This document shows positions 32,528 through 39,145 of a stretch of 64,000 bases of DNA, piece by piece. Position 1 is the stretch's first letter. Each line of letters opens with the position of its first letter. Source of the DNA: Bacillus tianshenii (GTDB lineage Bacteria > Bacillota > Bacilli > Bacillales > Bacillaceae_N); contig CP129018.1 in assembly GCA_020524525.2 (NCBI GenBank), positions 2,670,115 through 2,734,114 on the forward strand, in the 5' to 3' direction. The notes below the pieces were generated by a model. The model was not told the origin of the DNA. It searched no databases and saw only the letters and a program-made list of their open reading frames with translations. The translations under genes and the position numbers were made by a program.

Positions 32528-34274
32528 GACGCAACGCCTCACTTATATGCTGTTGAACGTCCTTCCAAAGCTGGCGATGAAGCTGTTCATTGTCAACGCG
32601 GTTTGTCGGGACTTCAATAACGTGGAGACCACTAGCTTCAATACTTTCTGCTAAAGCTTCATTAAAATGCTCCCAAGCTGTAGCTTTGGTATATTTTCCG
32701 CCATACATCTTAACCGCATACTCGAACTCTAAGCCATGTGGGGTGCCAAACAATGATTCAAAGTGCTCAGCCTGTTTTGATTGAGGAAGAAAAGAAAAAA
32801 TTCCCCCTCCATCATTATTCACCACAATAATTGTTGCATTCAACTGATACATTTTTGCTGCAAGCAAACCATTCAAATCATGATAAAAAGATAAGTCACC
32901 AATTAACAGCACAAGCGGTGATTTCACAGTGCTTACACCAAGAGCACTGGAGACGACGCCATCAATTCCATTTGCACCTCGATTTGCAAAAGTTTCAATA
33001 TCCTTTGAATGGTTCAATAAAAATGTATCTAAATCGCGTACAGGCATACTGTTTCCAACAAAAACAGATGCTTGTTGCGGTAAAGCGTTCATTAAATACT
33101 TCACAACATGTCCTTCAAAGAATCCCTCTTCATAAATAAAACCATTGATTACACCTTTAGCCATGTCATTCGCTTTAACCCAACGATTTAACCATTCAAA
33201 TCGAGCTGGTCGCTCATCAATGACTTCAATTATTTGCTCACAAAAAGAAACTGGGTCAGCATAGATCATATGAGAGGCCAGCAATGTCGGTTCACGCCAG
33301 CCACTATCATTATCAACAACCATTTGGCGGATGTGTGGGTACTTCTTCAAAAACAGCATGTAAGCCTTTGAAACAGGCATCGCTCCGAAGCGGATAACCA
33401 CTTCCGGAACAAGCTTTGTCGTAATTTCTTCATCTCGAAGAAACGCATCATATGTTTCAATTACAAGCTCTTTCGAATGACTTCCTCCACGAAGCTGTGA
33501 TAATGGGTCAGCTAGAATTGGCCAGCCAAGTGCCTCAGCTAACTCAACAACTGCTCGAGGCAAATGTTCATCCTGTTGTGGTCCACAAACAATCAAGCCT
33601 TTCTCAACATGTTCAAAATATGAGATATAATGCTCTAATTCAGGTTGACTCAATGTTTTCTTCCCTGTATTAACCTGAACGTAAGGCTGTTGTTCCTCTC
33701 TTGCAGTATATGTAAGCATCTCTTGCTCAAGTGTCGGAATTAATGGTTCACGCAATGGAAAATTCAAATGTACAGGTCCAGCTGGTTCAGCATTCGATAC
33801 GGCTGCGGCCCGTCCTGCTACTGTACGAACATAGCGGATAATCTGCGAGGAATTATCTGGTAAAGCCATTTCCGAAAACCATTTCACATAACTTCCGAAT
33901 AAGTCGATTTGATTAATCGCTTGAGGAGCTCCGATATCACGAAGCTCATGGGGACGGTCTGCAGTTAAAACGATTAACGGTACACGTGATTGCTTCGCTT
34001 CGACAACAGCTGGCATATAATTTGCAGCAGCTGTACCAGAAGTACAAACAATTGCTGTTGGTTTCTTACTTGCCTTTGCCATCCCTAACGCAAAAAAAGC
34101 CGCAGAACGCTCATCAATATTCACCCAAGTTTCCATTCTTGGGTGTTGAGCTGCGGCCATGGCGATCGGAGTGGAGCGAGAGCCTGGACTTATTACGAGA
34201 CTGGTCACTCCTGTTCGAACTAATTCATCAATAAAGGCAAATACATAAGAACTTAAAGGCTCATTCAGGGACAT
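32514..34274 (-). CDS. menD: SEPHCHC synthase MenD
   Basis: A 586-residue thiamine-diphosphate enzyme that joins 2-oxoglutarate to isochorismate. The opening has VISPGSRSTPIAMA (isochorismate-binding region), followed by NIDERSAAFFALGMAKAS with the catalytic Glu and CTSGTAAANYMPA. The C-terminal domain has the diphosphate-binding GDLSFYHDLNGLL and NNDGGGIFSFLP. Domain order and length are typical. It overlaps menF by 14 bp and menH by 14 bp, making the three a tightly coupled set. Confidence 0.97.
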   Translation of the reverse strand: MSLNEPLSSYVFAFIDELVRTGVTSLVISPGSRSTPIAMAAAQHPRMETWVNIDERSAAFFALGMAKASKKPTAIVCTSGTAAANYMPAVVEAKQSRVPLIVLTADRPHELRDIGAPQAINQIDLFGSYVKWFSEMALPDNSSQIIRYVRTVAGRAAAVSNAEPAGPVHLNFPLREPLIPTLEQEMLTYTAREEQQPYVQVNTGKKTLSQPELEHYISYFEHVEKGLIVCGPQQDEHLPRAVVELAEALGWPILADPLSQLRGGSHSKELVIETYDAFLRDEEITTKLVPEVVIRFGAMPVSKAYMLFLKKYPHIRQMVVDNDSGWREPTLLASHMIYADPVSFCEQIIEVIDERPARFEWLNRWVKANDMAKGVINGFIYEEGFFEGHVVKYLMNALPQQASVFVGNSMPVRDLDTFLLNHSKDIETFANRGANGIDGVVSSALGVSTVKSPLVLLIGDLSFYHDLNGLLAAKMYQLNATIIVVNNDGGGIFSFLPQSKQAEHFESLFGTPHGLEFEYAVKMYGGKYTKATAWEHFNEALAESIEASGLHVIEVPTNRVDNEQLHRQLWKDVQQHISEALRHENS

Positions 34275-35679
34275 TTATTCTTCCTCCTATCGCCGAAAGC
34301 ATGGGACGGAATTTTACGTTTGTTTCGTTATATTCACTTTCAGGAGTTGAGTCTCCAACAATACCGCACCCAGCAAATAAAGACACTTCTTTTCCTTGCA
34401 ACAGACCAGAGCGGATCGCAACAGCAAACTCACCGTTCCCTTGATAATCGATCCAACCAATAGGAGCTGCATACCATCCTCTTTCAAGTGCCTCATGCTC
34501 ACGAATCTTCTCAAGTGCTACCTTGCGTGGGTACCCTCCAAGGGCTGGCGTTGGATGTAAATGTCCAACTACTGACAATAAAGAAACATTCCCTTTTGCC
34601 CTACCCACTACAGGTGTATATAAGTGTTGAATATCTCGAGCTTTATATAAAACAGGCTTTTCCGGAATATCGACTTCATTACAGCACAGTTCCATTGCAG
34701 AACGAATCATATCCACAACGATCTGATGCTCGTGAAGGTTTTTTCGGTCATCTAACAACACTTGCCCTAATTGTTGGTCCTCTTGAGCTGTAGCACCGCG
34801 CTCAATTGAACCAGCAAGACATGTTGAAAGAAACTCTTCATTTTCTCGTCTGACTAGTCGTTCAGGAGACGCTCCTAAGAAACAGTCATCTTCAAATTGA
34901 AAAGCGAAAATGTAGCTAGTAGGCTGTTCATGTTTTAATCGTTTTAGCACCTGTTCTGCGAGCAATGCTTTATCCATGCCAATTCGTAACTCACGAGCGA
35001 GTACAACTTTTTCATATAATCGATCACGAATCTCTCGGGCAAGGTCATCTACTGCCTCTAACCACTCTTCCTTCGCCTTTTCTTCAACAAAAGTAAACTT
35101 ATTTTGTCCAGCTGAAGAAACAGAATGAATGGCTGAAAACATTTCATTTTCCAGCTTTACAAGTTCATCTGCTTTTCCATCTATATTATCCTCTTCATTA
35201 ACCACTACATTCACCGTTAACCATGTTTGTTCTTGCGTTCGAGAAACAATAAATTGGGGAAGCACAAACTTCGTATTAGAAAATTGCTTCCATAGCATTG
35301 GATTTGTATTTTTGTTTTCATCAAACGCAAATCCACCTAAAAGCATCGGGCCTGTTCCTTGTGGTCCGTTGTCAGGAGCAATCACCGCATGCTTCACAAT
35401 TTCTTGCCATTTATAGGCTACTTCTGTATAACGGTCTTCTGTAACCGCTTCCACCGTTTTTACCGCGCCAATAGCAGCCATTTGCAAGACACTGTTAGGT
35501 TCTGCCCAATATATTCGTTCTTTTATATTTAACGCTCTAGCAGCTGCAAAAACAGCGAGTGGAGAACAATCGTCAAGCTTCTTCACCATACTTACGAGGA
35601 TATCTCTCGATTGTTCTTTCGCTTTTTGCACCCCAAGAGCTAGTTGCTCTGTTACAAGTTCCTGTTGAATTGCAACCAT
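34261..35679 (-). CDS. menF: Isochorismate synthase MenF
   Basis: A 472-residue chorismate-using enzyme that makes isochorismate, first step of menaquinone synthesis. The chorismate-binding fold has FLGASPERLVRRE, TCLAGSIERG, and HPTPALGGYPRKVAL, with Mg-binding Glu in the GCGIVGDSTPESEYNET tail. The ATG at 35679 is preferred because GGAGGG lies 7 bp upstream; an in-frame ATG 21 bp earlier precedes that site. It is the first gene of the minus-strand men operon, with a good promoter 50-75 bp above. Confidence 0.95.
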   Translation of the reverse strand: MVAIQQELVTEQLALGVQKAKEQSRDILVSMVKKLDDCSPLAVFAAARALNIKERIYWAEPNSVLQMAAIGAVKTVEAVTEDRYTEVAYKWQEIVKHAVIAPDNGPQGTGPMLLGGFAFDENKNTNPMLWKQFSNTKFVLPQFIVSRTQEQTWLTVNVVVNEEDNIDGKADELVKLENEMFSAIHSVSSAGQNKFTFVEEKAKEEWLEAVDDLAREIRDRLYEKVVLARELRIGMDKALLAEQVLKRLKHEQPTSYIFAFQFEDDCFLGASPERLVRRENEEFLSTCLAGSIERGATAQEDQQLGQVLLDDRKNLHEHQIVVDMIRSAMELCCNEVDIPEKPVLYKARDIQHLYTPVVGRAKGNVSLLSVVGHLHPTPALGGYPRKVALEKIREHEALERGWYAAPIGWIDYQGNGEFAVAIRSGLLQGKEVSLFAGCGIVGDSTPESEYNETNVKFRPMLSAIGGRINVPE

Positions 35680-35724
35680 GATTGCTCCCTCCATAGGCAA
35701 TTTCGCACAAAATCAGCTTATTTT

Positions 35725-35753
35725 AAGATACAACGCAAGTTATAGAGTGTCAA
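35725..35753 (-). promoter_or_regulatory. Promoter of the menF operon
   Basis: Minus strand TTGACA (35748-35753), 17-bp spacer, TATCTT (35725-35730). Confidence 0.75.
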
Positions 35754-35886
35754 TATAAGCATACCACGTTTCCCTACGCATTTAACATTGAAAGACTTCC
35801 CGAAGTGTGCTGTATTTCCCAAAGGTTCAATATAATCTGCGAAAAGTGCGAATGAATTCAAAGTAATTCTAGGCCTTAAAACAACA

Positions 35887-35928
35887 TAAAAATGCCTGCT
35901 CCCTTATTTTCTTTAAGGAAACAGGCAT
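35887..35928 (-). terminator. Terminator of the 47-residue peptide gene
   Basis: ATGCCTG (35892-35898) / CAGGCAT (35922-35928) with an inner CCTT/AAGG pair, followed by TTTTTATG on the minus strand. Confidence 0.8.
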
Positions 35929-35976
35929 CTAATAACGTAACACTCCTACGTCGCTCTCCATATTCATCACCCTTTT

Positions 35977-36120
35977 CTAGTTTCTGGCTTGCTCTAACAT
36001 CTTCTCTAACTGATCAACTGTAAGGCTCTTCATAAACTGCGAAAAATCATAAGCTGCTTCTAAACCATGTTTGCGACAACTCTCCAAATAAAATTTCCAA
36101 GCTGGTCTATACTTTTCCAT
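35977..36120 (-). CDS. Small soluble protein, 47 residues, unknown function
   Basis: An ATG at 36120 with AGGAGG 8 bp upstream opens a frame of 47 residues: it begins MEKYRPAWKFYLESCRKHGL and ends SLTVDQLEKMLEQARN. The composition is that of a real protein (helical, charged, one cysteine), and a terminator follows 49 bp later, so this is a complete small gene. No family is known to me. It lies alone between menF and menA on the menF strand, with no shared transcript signal. A role as a small regulatory or adaptor protein would be a guess. Confidence 0.8.
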   Translation of the reverse strand: MEKYRPAWKFYLESCRKHGLEAAYDFSQFMKSLTVDQLEKMLEQARN

Positions 36121-36319
36121 GTTTACCGCCTCCTGTTTTATAACAGTTAATGTTTTATTGATTACTATTATATAACAAAGAATATGGATGTCAATAAAAT
36201 ATATGTATTTTGGGCTTCATTTTTTAAAAAATTTTTGGGTATTCTTAGTCTGTGTAAAATAAAGAAATATGGGTGAAACTTCTTTTGATTAAGCTAATGA
36301 GCATGAATACTGAAAAATA

Positions 36320-36348
36320 TTGACACCATCAGGTTGATTCCCTAAACT
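36320..36348 (+). promoter_or_regulatory. Promoter of menA-menI
   Basis: TTGACA (36320-36325), 17-bp spacer, TAAACT (36343-36348), about 90 bp before the menA start. Confidence 0.72.
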
Positions 36349-36440
36349 TAAATGTGAACAAAAATTGAAAATACACTCCACATAAAAACCTTCTATTGGT
36401 GTTTTAGGAGCAAAAAGATATAACAAGGGAGAGAGACCCG

Positions 36441-37382
36441 ATGCAACAACATATTGAAAAGAGTCATGAAGCGGTTATCTCTACGCCTCCGAAGAAAAGC
36501 TGGAGAACATGGTGGCGTTTATTACGACCGCATACATTAACAGCAGCATTTGTACCTGTATCAATTGGAACAGTACTTGCTTTAAAGGATGGGGAATTTC
36601 ATTTATTGCTTTTTGCTGCAATGATGTTTGCGAGTATTCTTATTCAAGCAGCCACAAATATGTTTAATGAATACTACGACTTCAAGCGTGGACTTGATAA
36701 TGAAAAATCGGTTGGAATTGGTGGGGCAATTGTCCGAGAAGGTGTTTCACCGAAAACCGTATTAAATCTTGCTTTTACGTTCTTTGGCATCGCAACCTTA
36801 CTTGGTATTTATATATGTATCAACAGCTCTTGGTGGGTAGCTGCAATTGGAACAATTTGTATGATTGCAGGCTACTTATATACAGGCGGACCGCATCCGA
36901 TCGCCTATACGCCATTTGGAGAAATTGTTGCAGGGTTATTTATGGGCCTTACGATTATTCTGCTGTCTTATTTCATCCAAACCGGCACTGTTACAACAGC
37001 AAGCATTCTTGTGTCTGTACCAATTTCCATTCTTGTGGGTGCGATTTTACTTGCGAACAACATTCGCGACCTTGATGGTGATAAAGAGAATGGACGAAAA
37101 ACATTAGCGATCCTTCTCGGTCACAATAAAGCCGTATTGTTTTTAACAGGTATGTTTGTTGTTTCATATTTATGGATGGTCTCACTTGTCGTTGCAGGCA
37201 TGTTCTCTGCTTGGTCGTTAATTGTTTTTATTAGTGTTCCAAAAGCAATCCAAGCTGCTAAAGGATTTAAAGGAAAGACATTACCAGTTCAAATGATGCC
37301 AGCAATGCAAGCAACAGCTCAAACAAATACACATTTCGGTTTCTTATTAGCATTGGGACTATTAATTAGCTACATTCTTTAA
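36441..37382 (+). CDS. menA: 1,4-Dihydroxy-2-naphthoate polyprenyltransferase
   Basis: A 313-residue UbiA-superfamily membrane prenyltransferase that attaches the polyprenyl tail to DHNA. The two aspartate-rich motifs are NMFNEYYDFKRGLD (about 73-86) and NNIRDLDGDKENGRKTLA (about 205-222), which bind prenyl diphosphate through Mg. Eight or nine hydrophobic segments follow a soluble N-terminal tail of about 30 residues. GGGAGAGAG-type ribosome site precedes the ATG. It is divergent from the rest of the men genes, and followed by menI past a terminator hairpin. Confidence 0.95.
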   Translation: MQQHIEKSHEAVISTPPKKSWRTWWRLLRPHTLTAAFVPVSIGTVLALKDGEFHLLLFAAMMFASILIQAATNMFNEYYDFKRGLDNEKSVGIGGAIVREGVSPKTVLNLAFTFFGIATLLGIYICINSSWWVAAIGTICMIAGYLYTGGPHPIAYTPFGEIVAGLFMGLTIILLSYFIQTGTVTTASILVSVPISILVGAILLANNIRDLDGDKENGRKTLAILLGHNKAVLFLTGMFVVSYLWMVSLVVAGMFSAWSLIVFISVPKAIQAAKGFKGKTLPVQMMPAMQATAQTNTHFGFLLALGLLISYIL

Positions 37383-37413
37383 GACACGGCGTTTTTAATT
37401 GCCGTGTCTTTTA
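37382..37413 (+). terminator. Terminator of menA
   Basis: Perfect 9-bp stem AGACACGGC/GCCGTGTCT followed by TTTTAT. It lies between menA and menI, so menI may depend on readthrough. Confidence 0.82.
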
Positions 37414-37445
37414 TATATTACATATAGTTAGGGGAGAATGAGTCA

Positions 37446-37841
37446 ATGAATGAAAAAACAAACTACAGTAACACGATTATGGAAGTACTTGGGATTGAAA
37501 ATGTAGAAATAACGAAAGATAAACTTGTCTTATCAATGCCAGTCGGTCCAAAAACACACCAGCCAATGGGACTTCTTCATGGTGGCGCATCTGTTGTACT
37601 TGCTGAAACAGCCGCAAGTATCGGCACATGGATTAACATCGATTCTGAAAAGTACGCACCTGTCGGGTTAGAAATAAACGCCAACCATATTCGCGGTAAA
37701 AAAAGCGGCACCGTCTACGCTACCGCAACCCCACTTCACAAAGGCCGCAAAACATTTGTATGGGATATTCAAATTACCGATGAACAAGAAAAATTAATAT
37801 GTATCTCCCGCTGCACAGTGGCAGTAATTGAAAAACAATAA
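37446..37841 (+). CDS. menI: Hotdog-fold thioesterase, likely DHNA-CoA thioesterase MenI
   Basis: A 131-residue PaaI/YuxO-type hotdog protein. GLLHGGASVVLAETAAS (about 43-59) holds the HGG motif and the catalytic Glu; HIRGKKSGTVYATATPLHKG is the second conserved strand pair. Homologues in B. subtilis (YuxO) and other bacteria hydrolyse 1,4-dihydroxy-2-naphthoyl-CoA, the step between MenB and MenA. Direct adjacency to menA supports this over a phenylacetate role. A GGGGAG ribosome site precedes the ATG. With it, the window holds all enzymes from chorismate to demethylmenaquinone. Confidence 0.85.
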   Translation: MNEKTNYSNTIMEVLGIENVEITKDKLVLSMPVGPKTHQPMGLLHGGASVVLAETAASIGTWINIDSEKYAPVGLEINANHIRGKKSGTVYATATPLHKGRKTFVWDIQITDEQEKLICISRCTVAVIEKQ

Positions 37842-37889
37842 TCCCAAAACAAAAAGGATGCTCCAACCTACATTGCCCCATACTAACAA

Positions 37890-38010
37890 GAAAAGCGGAG
37901 GCGGCTTGAACAGGTGCGACAAGCATAAGGCAGGTTGTTACAGGGACCGCTTTTTGTCCCTGTAACAAGATGACTTATGACCTCGAGCACCTAGCCGCCG
38001 CAGCTAGATC
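37890..38010 (+). repeat. Modular structured repeat, type B (copy B1)
   Basis: P1 GGCGGCT (37900-37906) / AGCCGCC (37993-37999), 5-nt bulge TGAAC, P2 AGGTGC (37912-37917) / GCACCT (37987-37992), P3 CATAAG (37924-37929) / CTTATG (37974-37979), and a perfect 13-bp P4, TTGTTACAGGGAC (37935-37947) / GTCCCTGTAACAA (37956-37968). Confidence 0.9.
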
Positions 38011-38013
38011 AAA

Positions 38014-38197
38014 GAAAAGCGGAGAAAGGCGTTTAGGCTGTCCGATTGCTGGAAGCTTTACACAGAGAAAGCCGCATTTTGCTTTCGGCGCATTAAAAGG
38101 AACGTCGGTTAAGAACGAAACATCCTGTTTCAACACCGACGCTAGCACATCCTGTGCGTCGGAAGCAACTCGCGCAGCCTGCCTTTCGCAGCTGGAC
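38014..38197 (+). repeat. Modular structured repeat, type A expanded (copy A3)
   Basis: Outer stems as in A2 (GAAAGGC/GCCTTTC, AGGCTG/CAGCCT, TTGCT/AGCAA), apical hairpin GAAAGC/GCTTTC. A stretch of about 65 nt is added inside, containing its own hairpins (GAAACATCCTGTTTC and CGACGCTAGCACATCCTGTG). Confidence 0.85.
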
Positions 38198-38202
38198 ATC
38201 TC

Positions 38203-38320
38203 GAAAAGCAGAGGCGGCTGGAACAGGTGCGACAAGCATAAGGCAGGTTGTGGAAGGGACCGCCCTTTGTCCCTGCAACAAGATGACTTATGACCTCGAG
38301 CACCTAGCCGCCGCAGCTGA
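38203..38320 (+). repeat. Modular structured repeat, type B (copy B2)
   Basis: Same P1-P3 as B1 (GGCGGCT/AGCCGCC, AGGTGC/GCACCT, CATAAG/CTTATG) with bulge GGAAC; P4 is AGGGAC/GTCCCT plus TTGT/ACAA around a small internal loop. A further 5' fragment (GAAAAGCAGAAAGGAG, from 38326) follows and contains the ribosome site of yteA. Confidence 0.88.
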
Positions 38321-38349
38321 AGCAAGAAAAGCAGAAAGGAGCATCCAAA

Positions 38350-39105
38350 ATGCTAAGTGCAGAACAATTAAAGTACCTGCAAAACATTTTACTCACAAGA
38401 CTTGACGAAATAAATGAACAATTAGATGAGGGTGAGCATTTCGGGAATGAGTGGGCGCATGCCCAGCAATCTGTAGGTGAACTCTCCAATTATGATAACC
38501 ATTCAGGGGATACAGGCACTGAATTATATGAAAGAGAAAAGGATATCGCCTTAAATGAACACATTGAACAAGAGCGAAATGAAATCCATCATGCTCTTCA
38601 CTCTATTCATGAAGGAACTTACGGGAAATGTGAGGTCTGTCAAAAACCAATTCCATATGAACGATTAGAGGTTCTTCCAACAGCACGATGCTGCATCAAA
38701 CACACAAAGGAAAGGGCGCTCTCTAAAGATCGACCAATTGAAGAAGAAGTACTGGTTGACCCGCTTCATGCCTTCGATGTTAGTGAAGAGGCAAACTACT
38801 TTGATGGGGAAGATGCTTTCCAAGCTGTCCAGCGTTATGGAACCTCTGACACGCCGTCTGATTTCTTCGATAACACCATAACAAATTACAATGACTTAAC
38901 AATTGAAGATGATGAAGGAACAGAAGGTGTGGAGGCTTTCGAAAATTTCATTGGTACAGATATTGAAGGACGAAACCTCACTGTATATCCAACTGAACTG
39001 CATGAAAAGTATGAAAGCCAACTTGATGAAGATGATGTACGTTTTCTGGAAGAGATGGGTTTAGATTTCGGAGACTTTGATGTTTTAAGTGATAAGGAAC
39101 AATAA
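38350..39105 (+). CDS. yteA: YteA-family DksA/TraR zinc-finger protein
   Basis: A 251-residue protein of the Bacillus YteA family. An N-terminal coiled coil (residues 1-35 and 60-85) is followed by the four-cysteine finger CEVCQKPI...ARCC near 94-118, and then a long acidic tail rich in Asp and Glu. DksA/TraR relatives enter the RNA polymerase secondary channel; YteA itself is reported in Bacillus as a stress and sporulation-linked protein of unclear activity. The ribosome site AGAAAGGAG lies 8 bp before the ATG and is part of a truncated repeat element, so the repeat has become part of its leader. Confidence 0.87.
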   Translation: MLSAEQLKYLQNILLTRLDEINEQLDEGEHFGNEWAHAQQSVGELSNYDNHSGDTGTELYEREKDIALNEHIEQERNEIHHALHSIHEGTYGKCEVCQKPIPYERLEVLPTARCCIKHTKERALSKDRPIEEEVLVDPLHAFDVSEEANYFDGEDAFQAVQRYGTSDTPSDFFDNTITNYNDLTIEDDEGTEGVEAFENFIGTDIEGRNLTVYPTELHEKYESQLDEDDVRFLEEMGLDFGDFDVLSDKEQ

Positions 39106-39117
39106 ATTCAATGAAGA

Positions 39118-39145
39118 AGCCCCGGCGTTTGCCGGAGCTTTTTTA
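39118..39145. terminator. Bidirectional terminator yteA/glgP
   Basis: AGCCCCGGC/GCCGGAGCT stem with a T6 run on the plus strand, overlapping the first bases past the glgP stop. Confidence 0.8.

Noticed and set aside
37890-38320. Possible CRISPR array
   Set aside because: Repeat units are about 120 bp, imperfect and joined end to end, with no short direct repeats separated by unique spacers and no cas genes.
37970-38325. Long open frames on both strands (about 107 and 116 residues) in the repeat region
   Set aside because: They are translations of structured repeat DNA, occur on both strands at once, lack ribosome sites and show no protein-like conservation apart from repeat identity.
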